DNA of 64,000 nt from positions 1-64,000 of the forward strand of contig NZ_BMQL01000024.1 in the NCBI RefSeq assembly GCF_014648095.1, in the 5' to 3' direction. Positions 55,911-64,000 of this stretch are shown piece after piece (position 1 is the stretch's first letter; every line of letters begins with the position of its first letter). The notes beneath the pieces are model-generated. The model ran no database searches and was not told the origin of the DNA. It saw nothing but the letters and a program-made list of their open reading frames with translations. Source of the DNA: Deinococcus ruber (GTDB taxonomy: Bacteria > Deinococcota > Deinococci > Deinococcales > Deinococcaceae). The position numbers and the translations under genes are program-made.

Positions 55911-56408
55911 TCAGCGGCCTGAGGTGTTCGAACTCATTCCAGCGTCAGCCACACCCGGACGGGCCGACAGCAGTTCCTGAATCCGCAGCCGGGCGGTGTT
56001 GCCGTCAAACTGCCCACGGTGCCGCGCCTGAAGTTCACGCATGACGTCGCCCAGCCGCGCTTCCGGCTGCCCGCGAAGCACCTCCAGAATCACCTGATCG
56101 AGTTCAGCGGGTGTCAGCGCGGCTGGCAGGTACGCGCCGAGCAGCGCCCGTTCCGCCCGCGCCGCGCTGGTGTCGCGGCCAAGCGAGGTGGCCTGAGAGA
56201 TCGCCTCATCGAGGCCCACCACAGTCTTCTGGATGAGCGCCAGCATCTCGGCATCGTCGAGAGGGCCGGTGTGCTGACGACGGGCACTTTTCTGAAGGCC
56301 CTCCGCCTCCCCCACCAGAACGCGCAGGCTTCCGGCAGTGGCAGACAGCTCCGGCCCACCCCGGCGGGCGTGCAGCAGATCGGCTTTCAAACGCTCGAAC
56401 AAAGTCAT
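55911..56408 (-). CDS. GatB/YqeY domain protein
   Basis: A 165-residue YqeY-type protein: LFERLKADLLHARRGGPEL at the start (in place of the usual l-e-d-l--A-k--d), a central EMLALIQKTVVGLDEAI helix, LGAYLPAALTPAELDQVILE and the closing GDVMRELQARHRGQFDGNTA. YqeY resembles the tRNA-binding tail of the GatB amidotransferase subunit. ATG 56408 has AGGAGG upstream. It lies immediately downstream of the tRNA array on the same strand, which may be a shared transcript. Confidence 0.85.
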   Translation of the reverse strand: MTLFERLKADLLHARRGGPELSATAGSLRVLVGEAEGLQKSARRQHTGPLDDAEMLALIQKTVVGLDEAISQATSLGRDTSAARAERALLGAYLPAALTPAELDQVILEVLRGQPEARLGDVMRELQARHRGQFDGNTARLRIQELLSARPGVADAGMSSNTSGR

Positions 56409-56428
56409 ATAGAACCTCCTGATCCTGC

Positions 56429-56503
56429 TGGCGACCTTACGCGGACTCGAACCGCGCTCTGAAGAGTGAACATCTTCTGTCCTGACCGCTGGACGATAAG
56501 GCC
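56429..56503 (-). tRNA. tRNA-Glu (anticodon TTC)
   Basis: A 75-base cloverleaf: acceptor GGCCTTA/TAAGGTC, D-arm GTCC-AGCGGTCA-GGAC, anticodon stem GAAGA/TCTTC with loop TGTTCAC (TTC), T-arm CGCGG-TTCGAGT-CCGCG, encoded GCCA end. All stems pair, with one G-U. Confidence 0.9.
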
Positions 56504-56508
56504 ATGAT

Positions 56509-56584
56509 TGGGGTGAGTGAGAGGATTCGAACCTGTGTCACTGGCTTCACAGGCCGGGGTCCTGACCGCTGGACGACACCCACC
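56509..56584 (-). tRNA. tRNA-His (anticodon GTG), with stem mismatches
   Basis: A 76-base cloverleaf with the extra 5' G (G-1) pairing C73, acceptor GTGGGTG/CACTCAC, anticodon loop CTGTGAA (GTG) and CCA encoded. The D-arm is identical to that of the neighbouring tRNA-Glu. Mismatches are seen in the anticodon stem (C28-A42) and T-stem (C50-C64), so it may be degenerating. Confidence 0.75.
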
Positions 56585-56587
56585 ATA

Positions 56588-56650
56588 CATGTACTGCTGG
56601 GAAAACCCCTGATCTCAAACCAGATGCGCCGACTGCGCCAATCACCGAAT
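56588..56650 (-). pseudogene. tRNA-like relic within the array
   Basis: A D-arm-like GCGC-AGTCG-GCGC and an anticodon-arm-like TCTGG-TTTGAGA-TCAGG (apparent anticodon TGA) are followed by a stunted GGG-TTTT-CCC in place of the T-arm. No matching acceptor stem is found. It sits exactly where a tRNA gene would fit in the array. Confidence 0.4.
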
Positions 56651-56654
56651 ATGA

Positions 56655-56727
56655 AGGCCCGGGGCGGACTCGGACCGCCGACCAGCACCGTATGAAAGTG
56701 CCGCTCTACCAGCTGAGCTACCGGACC
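56655..56727 (-). tRNA. tRNA-Met (anticodon CAT), unusual T-loop
   Basis: A 73-base cloverleaf: acceptor GGTCCGG/CCGGGCC, D-arm GCTC/GAGC, anticodon stem GCACT/GGTGC with loop TTCATAC (CAT), T-stem GGCGG/CCGCC. The T-loop is TCCGAGT, with C instead of T at position 55, the discriminator is T, and no CCA is encoded. Each is atypical, so function is uncertain. Confidence 0.7.
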
Positions 56728-56731
56728 GTGA

Positions 56732-56807
56732 TGGAAGGGGCGGAAGGATTCGAACCTTCAACTTCCAGCTTCAGAAACTGGCGCTCTGCCGGTTGAACTA
56801 CGCCCCC
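56732..56807 (-). tRNA. tRNA-Gln (anticodon CTG)
   Basis: A 76-base cloverleaf: acceptor GGGGGCG/CGCCCCT with a weak first pair as usual in tRNA-Gln, D-stem GTTC/GAGC, anticodon stem CCAGT/GCTGG with loop TTCTGAA (CTG), T-arm GAAGG-TTCGAAT-CCTTC, and an encoded CCA. Confidence 0.88.
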
Positions 56808-56811
56808 CTGT

Positions 56812-56867
56812 ACAGAACCGCGCCGACGTGCTGGTTTCCTCTTCAGGAGCACGTCGGCGCGGTCTGT
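56812..56867. terminator. long hairpin between small peptide gene and tRNA array
   Basis: The arm 56812-56832 (ACAGA then ACCGCGCCGACGTGCT) pairs with 56848-56867 (AGCACGTCGGCGCGG then TCTGT) over about 20 bp with a single bulge and a 15-base loop. There is no T-run on either strand. It could end the small-peptide transcript or mark a processing site before the tRNAs. Confidence 0.55.
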
Positions 56868-56887
56868 AAACCCTGATGAAACTTCAG

Positions 56888-57013
56888 CTAGTGCCGTCGT
56901 TCCTGGTCCACTCCCCCGAGGTTCCGGAGGTCCACATCCTGACGCACCCATGCCGGCTGGCAGCTCGGCTCGTGGGAAAATCGGCGTTCGGACTGTGAAT
57001 GCATATGCTTCAT
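56888..57013 (-). CDS. small peptide of unknown function (41 residues)
   Basis: ATG 57013 with a CGAGG site 8 bases upstream and a well-placed promoter (57079-57107) opens a 41-codon gene. The product is charged, starts MKHMHSQSERRFSHEPSCQP, has a single Cys and ends LRNLGGVDQERRH. It is not a signal peptide and matches no family I know. It could be a small regulatory or RiPP-like peptide, but no modifying enzyme is adjacent. Confidence 0.45.
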   Translation of the reverse strand: MKHMHSQSERRFSHEPSCQPAWVRQDVDLRNLGGVDQERRH

Positions 57014-57078
57014 CGGAGAAACCTCGGGAAGGACAGGGCGGAGGCGGAATGGGGGCGCTCTACCGCGACCTGAGAGGA

Positions 57079-57107
57079 ACTGTACCGTCCAGCACGCAGG
57101 GCAGCAA
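57079..57107 (-). promoter_or_regulatory. promoter of the 41-residue peptide gene
   Basis: On the minus strand TTGCTG (57107-57102), a 17-base spacer and TACAGT (57084-57079), about 65 bases before ATG 57013. The tRNA array may be read from it as well. Confidence 0.5.
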
Positions 57108-57299
57108 TACGCCGCCTGGCGTATCCGCCGTGGGCATGCGGGCGCTTCATCACTTCGGGGGAGTGGACGGCATCTGGCCCGGAATCGGCAGGAATCACCG
57201 CGCTGCATGCCTGGCGGGCGGCTCGCCGAGGCTGTGTGATGCCGACAGGACCCGCTACGCCTCGCTGCTGTCATTCAGGCAGCCGCTGCTTTTGCCTCC

Positions 57300-57329
57300 T
57301 TGACATTCGGAGCTATGAGCTTTGATAAT
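57300..57329 (+). promoter_or_regulatory. promoter of the sugar-type ABC operon
   Basis: TTGACA (57300-57305) and GATAAT (57324-57329), 18-base spacer (or TGATAA with 17): close to the sigma-70 consensus. Confidence 0.7.
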
Positions 57330-57341
57330 ACGCATTATCTA

Positions 57342-57354
57342 TTCGAAATTCGAA
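57342..57354. promoter_or_regulatory. candidate operator TTCGAA-A-TTCGAA
   Basis: A 13-base near-palindrome made of two TTCGAA units around one A, between the -10 box and the ribosome site. The position suits repression by the LacI-type protein encoded at 62101. Confidence 0.5.
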
Positions 57355-57366
57355 AGCGGAGGGTAT

Positions 57367-58599
57367 ATGAAACGAACCCGAGCACTTCTTTGGAGCGCCG
57401 TCCTGTTGACAGGTGTGGCGCAGGCCCAGCAGGTAACCCTGCGCTTCAGCACCTGGGCAGGAGGAGACGGCCTGGCCCTTCTTCAGCAGCTTGCCAAGGA
57501 TTACAGCAGCAAAAACCCCGGCGTGCAGGTCACGGTGGAGGTCACGCCCTTTGCCGACTACAGCCGCAAGGTGGCGGTGCAGATCGCTTCTGGCGACTCG
57601 CCGGACGTGGGCTGGCTGTCGGAACGCGACGTACCCACCTTCATCGCCAGCAAGACACTCACTGACCTTTCGCCGGTACTCAGCGCCGACAAGTCGTTCA
57701 ATCTCGCAGATTTTCCGGTCAGCACCCTGACGCTGTGGCAGCGCGAGCGCTCGGTGTACGGCGTGCCGTTCAGCAATTCACCGCTGGTACTCTTCTACAA
57801 CAAAGACCTGTTCCAGCAGGCGGGCGTGGCCGATCCACTCAAGCAGTATGGCCTGAACAAATGGGACTACACCAGCTTCCAGACGAGCAGCAAGGCCATC
57901 AAGGACAAGACCGGAGCCTTCGGAGCGCGGGCGATGCGGCTCGATCCCAAAGCCTGGGCGGGCGGCCTGCTGGCGATGCTGTGGTCGCAGGGCGGCGGCG
58001 TGTACGACAAGAATCTCAAATGCACCCTGAACAGCCCCGGCAGCGTCAAAGGCTTCCAGCTTGCCAGCACCATGATGTTCCGGGACAGCAGCATGCCCCG
58101 CCCCGGCGACCAGACGGCCTTCGAAAGTGGCCGGATCGGGATGTACATGGACAACGTGAGCTACAGCGCACAGCTCCGGGACGCCAAATTCAAGTGGGGC
58201 ATTGCGCCGCTTCCCAAGGGGCCGGGGGGCCGGGTCACGCAGCTGGGACAGGCGGGCTACGTGGTGTTCAGCAAGGGCAAGAATCAGGCGGAGGCCGTCA
58301 AGTTCCTGGCTTATCTGGCCTCGCCGGAGAATATGGCCCGCACTGCCAAGTTCTATCCGCCGCCGCGTAAGAGCGTGCTGAACAGCACAGCGTATCTGAC
58401 GAGCAATCCACTGATTCCCGCCAGTGCGCTGAAGACCGGAATTCTGAGCCAGCTGTCCAGTGCGCGGGTGCTGCTGACCGGCACCAACTGGCTCAAGGCC
58501 AACGACGTGATCACCAGCGGTCTCGACCGGGTCTTCCAGCCGGGCGCAAATCTTCAGAGCGTGCTGGACGACCTGTGCAGACAGGTAGACGGCCTGTAA
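57367..58599 (+). CDS. sugar-type ABC transporter extracellular substrate-binding protein (family 1)
   Basis: A 410-residue receptor. Signal peptide about 1-20 ([19 protein letters not shown]). The mature start [20 protein letters not shown] and the block [19 protein letters not shown] are typical of family 1 (MalE/UgpB-like) receptors for sugars or glycerol phosphates, as is the [19 protein letters not shown] strand. ATG 57367 is preceded by GGAGGG. It is the first gene of an operon with two permeases and a FAD oxidoreductase. No ATPase gene is present, so a shared MsmX-like ATPase encoded elsewhere is expected. Confidence 0.9.
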   Translation: MKRTRALLWSAVLLTGVAQAQQVTLRFSTWAGGDGLALLQQLAKDYSSKNPGVQVTVEVTPFADYSRKVAVQIASGDSPDVGWLSERDVPTFIASKTLTDLSPVLSADKSFNLADFPVSTLTLWQRERSVYGVPFSNSPLVLFYNKDLFQQAGVADPLKQYGLNKWDYTSFQTSSKAIKDKTGAFGARAMRLDPKAWAGGLLAMLWSQGGGVYDKNLKCTLNSPGSVKGFQLASTMMFRDSSMPRPGDQTAFESGRIGMYMDNVSYSAQLRDAKFKWGIAPLPKGPGGRVTQLGQAGYVVFSKGKNQAEAVKFLAYLASPENMARTAKFYPPPRKSVLNSTAYLTSNPLIPASALKTGILSQLSSARVLLTGTNWLKANDVITSGLDRVFQPGANLQSVLDDLCRQVDGL

Positions 58600-58601
58600 G
58601 C

Positions 58602-59519
58602 ATGACACCTGCCGCCCTGCCAACACACACGCAACGCCGCCGGGGAGGTCAGCGACGCCGCGAGGGGCTGACGGGCTGGGCGTTCGTGCTGCCCTACGCG
58701 CTCGGCATGCTGATCTTCATCATCGGCCCGCTGCTGGCGGTAGGAGCCGTGTCGCTGATGAACTGGTCGCTGCTCGACACACCCACGTACGCGGGCCTGA
58801 GCAACTACCGCAAGCTGCTGCACGATCCGGGCTTTCTCAGCAGCCTGGGTGTCACGGCCCTCTTCACCGCCGGAATCGTGGTGCTGAATATCAGCGCGGC
58901 CCTGGGCCTCTCCGGCCTGATGAATCTGAAGCTCGCGGGCATCAGCGCCTTTCGCACGGCGGTGTTCTCGCCGGTGGTGATGCCGATTGTCGCCTGGGCG
59001 CTGGTGTGGAAGTTTCTGCTTCAGCCTGTGGGACCTGTCAATACGGCGCTGCAACACGCGGGCGTCAGCGGGGCCAATCTGCTCCAGGTGCCCGCCACGG
59101 CCCTGTGGACGGTGGTCGTGATCGAGGTGATCAAATCGGTTGGCCTGAACGCCGTGATCTTTCTGAGTGCGCTTCAGGGCGTGCCGCCAGAACTGCTGGA
59201 AGCGGGCCGACTGGACGGCGCGAACCGCTGGCAGAGTTTCACCCGGCTGGTGCTGCCGCTGATCTCCCCTACCTTCTTCCTGGTCTTTATCATCACGCTG
59301 ATCGGGGCGCTGAAGGTGTTCACACCTGTCTGGGTGCTGACCGGCGGTGGCCCTTCCGACGCGACCACCACGCTGCTGGTGTACCTGTACAAGCAGGGCT
59401 TCGGATTTTTCGATTTCGGCTACGCCTCGGTGATCGCGGTGGTGCTCTTCGTGCTGATCCTGCTGATGACCTCGCTGCAATGGGCGCTGCGCCGCCGACT
59501 GGTCTTTTATGAGGAGTGA
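58602..59519 (+). CDS. sugar-type ABC transporter permease (UgpA/MalF-like)
   Basis: A 305-residue permease with six helices after a 25-residue basic N terminus ([19 protein letters not shown]). The ATPase-coupling EAA loop reads [20 protein letters not shown] with VLPLISP. The ATG 58602 is two bases after the upstream stop. It pairs with the next permease. Confidence 0.9.
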   Translation: MTPAALPTHTQRRRGGQRRREGLTGWAFVLPYALGMLIFIIGPLLAVGAVSLMNWSLLDTPTYAGLSNYRKLLHDPGFLSSLGVTALFTAGIVVLNISAALGLSGLMNLKLAGISAFRTAVFSPVVMPIVAWALVWKFLLQPVGPVNTALQHAGVSGANLLQVPATALWTVVVIEVIKSVGLNAVIFLSALQGVPPELLEAGRLDGANRWQSFTRLVLPLISPTFFLVFIITLIGALKVFTPVWVLTGGGPSDATTTLLVYLYKQGFGFFDFGYASVIAVVLFVLILLMTSLQWALRRRLVFYEE

Positions 59520-59523
59520 AGTC

Positions 59524-60363
59524 GTGCAGCGGCGTGAGCGCCCGTGGACTCTGCTGATCTACGCGGTCCTCGTGCTCGTCAGCCTGCCGTTTGTACTGCC
59601 GAGCGTGTGGATGCTGATTTCGAGTCTCAAGTCTTCGGCAGCGATCTTCGGCAATCCCTTCAGCCTGTCTGGGAGTGAGTGGCGACCGAGCAACTTCTGG
59701 GAGGTCTTCCGCAACTATCCCTTCGCCCGCCAGTACCTCAACAGCGTGCTGATCCTGCTCGTGAGTGTGCCCGCCACACTTCTGCTCTCCGCGCTGGCCG
59801 GATACGGCTTTGCCCGCCTGCGCTTTGTCGGGCGCGACGCGGTGTTTCTGATGACCTTGGGGGCGATGATGATTCCCAGCGAACTGACCGCTATTCCGCA
59901 GTTTCTGCTGTTCAAGACGTTGGGGCTGACCAACACCCACGTGCCGATCATCGTGCTGCAAGTCTTCAGCGCGACCGGCGCACTGGCGGTCTTCCTGATG
60001 CGCCAGCACTTCATCACGCTGCCGAAAGAGCTGGACGAGGCTGGCCGGGTAGACGGCCTGGGGTACCTGGGCGTGTTCTGGTACATCATGCTTCCCCTGT
60101 CGCGCCCAGCCCTGGCGACGGTGGCGATCTTCGCGCTGCTCAATTCGTGGAACGACTATTTCAACCCACTGATCTACCTGAACGACGAGAAGTTGATGAC
60201 GCTGCCGCTTGCACTTCAGCGTTTCACCGACCCGCTGGGCGGCGTGTACTGGAATCTGACACTCGCGGCGGGCGTGCTGGTGGCGCTGCCGGTCCTGCTG
60301 GCCTTTCTGCTGGCCCAGAAGCAGTTTATCGAGAGCCTCGCGGCCACAGGAACCAAAGGATGA
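59524..60363 (+). CDS. sugar-type ABC transporter permease (UgpE/MalG-like)
   Basis: A 279-residue permease with six helices. The EAA loop reads [20 protein letters not shown] with MLPLSRP; the C terminus is the usual short QKQFIESL segment. GTG 59524 is chosen because GAGGAG lies 7 bases before it; an in-frame ATG at 59509 would overlap the upstream gene without a better site. The stop overlaps the FAD oxidoreductase start. Confidence 0.9.
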   Translation: MQRRERPWTLLIYAVLVLVSLPFVLPSVWMLISSLKSSAAIFGNPFSLSGSEWRPSNFWEVFRNYPFARQYLNSVLILLVSVPATLLLSALAGYGFARLRFVGRDAVFLMTLGAMMIPSELTAIPQFLLFKTLGLTNTHVPIIVLQVFSATGALAVFLMRQHFITLPKELDEAGRVDGLGYLGVFWYIMLPLSRPALATVAIFALLNSWNDYFNPLIYLNDEKLMTLPLALQRFTDPLGGVYWNLTLAAGVLVALPVLLAFLLAQKQFIESLAATGTKG

Positions 60364-61982
60364 CGCGGCAGGCGCACATGCAGCGGGCCGACGTGCTGAT
60401 TATTGGCGGCGGGCTGGGCGGCGTGGCGGCGGCGCTGTCGTGCCTTCGGCTGGGCTGCACGGTTCTGCTGACCGAAGAAACCGACTGGATCGGCGGTCAG
60501 CTTACCGCGCAGGCAGTGCCCCCCGACGAGAGCCTGTGGATCGAGGAGAGCGGCTGCACCGCGACGTACCGCACCTTTCGCGACAGTGTCCGCGCCTACT
60601 ACCGCCAGTATTATCCGCTGCTGCCTGCGTCGCGGGCCGACCCGTTCCTCAATCCGGGCGCGGGCACGGTCAGTCGGCTATGCCACGAGCCGAGGGTGGC
60701 GCTGGCCGTGCTGGAAGGCATGCTGGCACCGTACCTGAGCAGCGGGCAGCTGCGGCTCCTGCTGAACACCCGGCCCACCTCGGTGGCCTGTCAGGGCGAC
60801 CGGATCGAGGGCGTGACCGTCGAAGACATGGAAGGTCGCCGCCTCGATCTGAGCGCCCCCTTCGTGCTGGACGCCACCGAAACCGGCGAACTGCTGGAAC
60901 TGGGCCACGTCGAGCATGTGATCGGCGCAGAGGGACAGGACGAAACCGGGGAACTGCACGCGCTGAGCCGCGCCGAGCCGCTCAACCAGCAGGCGGTGAG
61001 CTGGTGCTTTGCCGTCGATCACCATGAGGGGCAGGACTTCACCATAGAGAAGCCCGCACAGTACGAGTTCTGGCGCAACTATCGCCCCGAATTCTGGCCC
61101 GCGCCGCAGCTCAGCTGGAGTTATACTCACCCGATCACCCACGCTCCGGTCGTGCGCGATCTGTTCTCCAATCCCACCGAGACGCCGCACGGGGGCGATC
61201 TGTGGCACTACCGCCGCATTCTGGCGAGCCGTCATTTCGCACCGGGTGTGCAGCCCAGCGACATCGTCAGCGTCAACTGGCCGCAGATCGACTATCTGCT
61301 GGGGCCAATCGTGGGCGTGAGTCCTGAGGAGCGTGCACGTCACCTGACCGGGGCGCAGCAGCTCAGCCTGAGCATGCTGTACTGGATGCAGACCGAAGCG
61401 CCCCGGCACGACGGCAGAGGGGCAGGCTATCCGGGACTGCGGCTGCGCGGCGACGTGACCGGAACGCAGGCGTCGCATGGGCTGGCAAAGAGCGTGTATG
61501 TGCGGGAAGCGCGGCGCATCCGGGCAGAGTTCACCGTGACCGAGCAGAAGGTGGGCGTCGAAGCGCGTGGAACCTTGACCGGTGCTGAAGAGTTCACCGA
61601 CAGCGTGGGCGTGGGGCAGTACCGTATCGACCTGCATCCCAGTACCGCCGGGCGAAACTACGTGGACGTGGCAAGCTGGCCGTTTCAGATTCCGCTGGGA
61701 GCCCTGATTCCGCAGCGGGTCGAGAATCTGCTGCCTGCCGGGAAGTCGCTGGGGGTCACACACATCACCAATGGCTGCTACCGCCTGCATCCGGTCGAGT
61801 GGAACATCGGCGAGGCAGCCGGGGCACTGGCCGCATTCTGCATCCTGAACGGCTCTCAGCCGCGTCAGGTCAGGAACACGCCGGTGCTGCTGGCCGACTT
61901 TCAGCGGCTGTTGAGTGATACCCTGGGATTCCAGCTGGCCTGGCCTGAATCGCTGCGAACCGTGCCGTCACCAGGGTTCTGA
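60360..61982 (+). CDS. FAD-dependent oxidoreductase of the sugar-uptake operon
   Basis: A 540-residue flavoprotein of the FAD_oxidored type. The dinucleotide motif [20 protein letters not shown] is at residues 12-31, [20 protein letters not shown] follows, and [12 protein letters not shown] is the second flavin-contact block. The C-terminal [19 protein letters not shown], with [14 protein letters not shown] after it, is typical of this family. Members are often encoded with sugar ABC importers; the substrate is unknown but an oxidised sugar or polyol is plausible. ATG 60360 overlaps the permease stop (ATGA). The much longer open frame is a shadow. Confidence 0.85.
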   Translation: MTRQAHMQRADVLIIGGGLGGVAAALSCLRLGCTVLLTEETDWIGGQLTAQAVPPDESLWIEESGCTATYRTFRDSVRAYYRQYYPLLPASRADPFLNPGAGTVSRLCHEPRVALAVLEGMLAPYLSSGQLRLLLNTRPTSVACQGDRIEGVTVEDMEGRRLDLSAPFVLDATETGELLELGHVEHVIGAEGQDETGELHALSRAEPLNQQAVSWCFAVDHHEGQDFTIEKPAQYEFWRNYRPEFWPAPQLSWSYTHPITHAPVVRDLFSNPTETPHGGDLWHYRRILASRHFAPGVQPSDIVSVNWPQIDYLLGPIVGVSPEERARHLTGAQQLSLSMLYWMQTEAPRHDGRGAGYPGLRLRGDVTGTQASHGLAKSVYVREARRIRAEFTVTEQKVGVEARGTLTGAEEFTDSVGVGQYRIDLHPSTAGRNYVDVASWPFQIPLGALIPQRVENLLPAGKSLGVTHITNGCYRLHPVEWNIGEAAGALAAFCILNGSQPRQVRNTPVLLADFQRLLSDTLGFQLAWPESLRTVPSPGF

Positions 61983-62100
61983 AGAGCGCCGCGGAGAGAT
62001 TCAGCAGGGTCGCCGCCCCGTGCTGTCCGGTTCTGTCTTCCGCCTGGAGTGGGTTCCATCTGCTCCCCTTCTCTCCCTTACAGATCGTTGAGGCGTCAGG

Positions 62101-63150
62101 ATGAGCATGCCAGTGAAAAAACGTCCGACGCAGAAGGAAGTGGCGCAGCAGGCAGGCGTGTCGCAGGCAGTGGTGTCGCAGGTACTCAACGGGCGCTCGG
62201 GTGGAATTCGGCTGCACCCGCAAACTCGGGCGCGGGTGCTGGAAACCATGAAGCAGATGGGCTACGTCCCGAATATGGCGGCCCAATCGCTGGCGGGCGG
62301 GCGCAATCACATCCTGGGCGTGTTTACCTACGAACCGGTCTTTCCCACCGACACCCGCGATTTCTTCTACCCGTTCCTGGAAGGCATCGAGGACGCGGCA
62401 GCCGCCCTGGAGTACGATCTGCTGCTGCACACCCGCCCGGCGGCAAAAGGCAGTGAACGCCAGGTGTACCGCGACAACCGCAGCCGTCTCACGCTGGCCG
62501 ACGGAACGCTGCTGTTGGGAGAACTGCGAGATGAGCAGCGCCGAGGCGACGTGGCGCGGCTGCTCGGAGAGGGTCATCATATGGTGTTCGTAGGCCGCCG
62601 AGAACTGCCGGGGCATACGCTGGTGTGGGCCGGAGCCGATTATGCTTCGGCCACCGCTCAGGCGACCCGGACGCTGCTGGGCCTGGGCCACCGACGACTG
62701 CTGTACCTGGGCGGCACCCGCCAGCGAGAATCGGCGGAAGACCGCGAGGCCGGATACTGGCGGGGTCTGGGAACAGACGCGCCGGGACGGACGCTGCGCC
62801 TGAACCCACAGGACATCACCGCACCGCTGGTACAGAGCATCTGCGCTGAAGGCCTGACAGGTCTGCTGATCGAAAACGACGACCTGGCACTGCGCTGGCT
62901 GGAAGTGAGTGACCGGCTGGGCCTCTGTGCCCCGCAGGACTACTCATTCGTGGTGCTGGGCGACCCGGTCACTCAGACGCGCCAGCCGCTGCCGCGCCCG
63001 TGGACATCCTTCCGGCTGCCACGCCGCGAGATGGGGCAACAGGCGGTGAGGCTGCTCGACGAGCAGTTGCGCGGCCTGGAGCCACAGTCGCTCCTGATGC
63101 CGTGTACCTGGGAGCTGGGAGACAGTATTGGTCCTGCGCCTGTGTCCTGA
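62101..63150 (+). CDS. LacI family transcriptional regulator
   Basis: A 349-residue LacI/GalR-type regulator. The DNA-binding headpiece is at residues 8-60 (PTQKEVAQQAGVSQAVVSQV, then LNGRSGGIRLHP with an insertion, and GYVPNMAAQSLAGG as hinge). A periplasmic-binding-protein-like sensor follows (ILGVFTYEPVFPTDTRDFFY). The sequence GVSQAVVSQVLNGR is an unusual variant of the common vSraTVSrvLN. It follows the FAD oxidoreductase gene by 118 bases and likely controls the sugar operon through the TTCGAA site at 57342. Confidence 0.88.
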   Translation: MSMPVKKRPTQKEVAQQAGVSQAVVSQVLNGRSGGIRLHPQTRARVLETMKQMGYVPNMAAQSLAGGRNHILGVFTYEPVFPTDTRDFFYPFLEGIEDAAAALEYDLLLHTRPAAKGSERQVYRDNRSRLTLADGTLLLGELRDEQRRGDVARLLGEGHHMVFVGRRELPGHTLVWAGADYASATAQATRTLLGLGHRRLLYLGGTRQRESAEDREAGYWRGLGTDAPGRTLRLNPQDITAPLVQSICAEGLTGLLIENDDLALRWLEVSDRLGLCAPQDYSFVVLGDPVTQTRQPLPRPWTSFRLPRREMGQQAVRLLDEQLRGLEPQSLLMPCTWELGDSIGPAPVS

Positions 63151-63307
63151 TCACACCACACTGCTGGGAACACCTTCCAGACCGCTCAGGTGCACTCGGG
63201 GCTGCACCGACCCCATCCTTGCTGCCGTTTCGGGACTGTGCCCACAACGGACTGTGCAAACAACGCTCCAGATAAAAAATCCAATGACGGCAGATCAGGC
63301 GTGTGGG

Positions 63308-64000
63308 TCATCGGCGGAGCGTCACGGACGGAAGACGCCAGACGAGCAGCAGGGGGCCGAGCAGCAGACACCACAGGGCGTTCTGCACCCCTGCACGGTC
63401 TGCGAGCCAGCCGAGCACGGGAAGAATCGCTGCGCCCGCCATGCCCGTGACGGAACCCAGGGCCATCACCGTGCCGCTCCTTTCTGGCAGCAGCCCATAC
63501 AGCCGGGCCTGAAGGACGGCGTACCACCCGGAGGTCAACAGGCCGATCAGCGCGGCATCCACCAGCTTCCAGCCCACATGCGGCACCCACAGAAACGCTG
63601 GAAACAGCACGGACACCAGCAGGGCCGACCATTTTACGAAGGCGACTCCGGACAGCTTCTCCAGCACCGGAACGATCAGCGCGTCACCGATGAGGCCGAC
63701 TCCGGTCAATACGCCGACTGCCAACGTCGCCTGGGCGGGCGTCGAGTGGGCCGCGTCCACGAAGTACAGCGCCAGAAATGCGCGGAACACGTCAAGCATC
63801 AGATTCGACGCTTCCAGAAGCAGCAGCGAATCGAGGACAGCCGCTCGCTTGACGCTGTGAAAGACATACTGAAGGCTTTCTCTGAGCTGAAAAGCCGCTT
63901 CCTGCTCGGGTGGCGCGGCGCTGGGATGCAGGCTGGGGGCACGCCACATCAGAAACAGGGCCATCAGGGACAGAGCGGCGAGCACCGCGAACACCGGACG
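63308..64000 (-). CDS. MFS transporter, C-terminal part (cut by window end)
   Basis: At least 230 residues of a membrane transporter; the 5' end lies beyond 64000. About six helices follow a cytoplasmic loop (SAAPPEQEAAFQLRESLQYV), matching the second half of a 12-helix MFS protein. GSVTGMAGAAILPVLGWLAD contains the helix 11-loop pattern. The substrate cannot be assigned. Confidence 0.75.
   Translation of the reverse strand, partial: RPVFAVLAALSLMALFLMWRAPSLHPSAAPPEQEAAFQLRESLQYVFHSVKRAAVLDSLLLLEASNLMLDVFRAFLALYFVDAAHSTPAQATLAVGVLTGVGLIGDALIVPVLEKLSGVAFVKWSALLVSVLFPAFLWVPHVGWKLVDAALIGLLTSGWYAVLQARLYGLLPERSGTVMALGSVTGMAGAAILPVLGWLADRAGVQNALWCLLLGPLLLVWRLPSVTLRR

Noticed and set aside
56888..57274. 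128-codon version of the small peptide gene
   Set aside because: The N-terminal extension is Arg/Pro/Ser-rich shadow sequence and includes the predicted promoter. The ATG at 57013 has the ribosome site.

Overview
The window is GC-rich bacterial DNA and fits the genus Deinococcus best. More than a dozen start codons follow a TANNNT -10 box by only 5 to 10 bases, the leaderless-mRNA arrangement known to be common in Deinococcus, and the family content (Liv, Ssu and sugar ABC systems, BTAD regulators, IS110/IS630 remnants) agrees. No rRNA, replication or core ribosomal genes are present, so a chromosome cannot be told from a megaplasmid.

Layout. 0.3-2.1 kb: an alpha/beta hydrolase and a MetX-like acyltransferase relative (minus strand). 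2.2-6.9 kb: a complete branched-chain amino-acid-type ABC importer (binding protein, two permeases, two ATPases), followed by a 1002-residue STAND-ATPase/BTAD regulator and a 3-hydroxybutyrate dehydrogenase-like SDR. 10.8-16.3 kb: a gene-decay zone with a broken antitoxin/PIN pair and a truncated MerR operon, among intact TetR/SRPBCC, flavin monooxygenase and DUF1440 genes. 17-19.8 kb: a GMC oxidoreductase operon. 20-28.7 kb: accessory DNA with a broken IS110, an SMI1/KNR4 gene, a secreted repeat protein, a GH16-like gene, an antitoxin-PIN-tyrosine recombinase operon beside a dif-like palindrome, an IS630 remnant joined to a recombinase fragment, a CHRD fragment and a frameshifted TetR gene. 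28.7-32.8 kb: a five-gene minus-strand operon with an exporter.

33.6-44.8 kb is the most interesting part: a class III lanthipeptide locus. Two precursor genes encode identical 32-residue peptides. They are followed by a LanKC synthetase and two ABC exporter proteins, and preceded by a luciferase-like flavin oxidoreductase. Divergent from this is an unusual regulator whose N-terminal 150 residues resemble the N-terminal part of TnpB (IS605 OrfB), joined to TPR-like repeats and a C-terminal winged-helix/BTAD module. Directly after it lie a 46-residue secreted peptide and an 86-residue protein. A 17-bp motif is shared between the divergent promoter region and the region upstream of the secreted peptide.

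45-49.5 kb: a sulfonate-utilisation operon (SsuD, SsuA, SsuC, SsuB) with a promoter, a 22-codon upstream ORF with tandem Cys codons, and a strong terminator. 49.7-56.4 kb: MarR, membrane proteins, a class I glutamine-amidotransferase-like hydrolase, GNAT, an aquaporin-like channel, DUF2339 and YqeY-like genes. 56.4-56.8 kb: a compact minus-strand tRNA array (Gln, Met, a tRNA relic, His, Glu), some members showing stem mismatches or an odd T-loop. 57.3-63.2 kb: a sugar-type ABC importer operon with a FAD oxidoreductase and a LacI regulator. The window ends inside an MFS transporter gene.

All functional names rest on motif recognition by eye. No database search was run.
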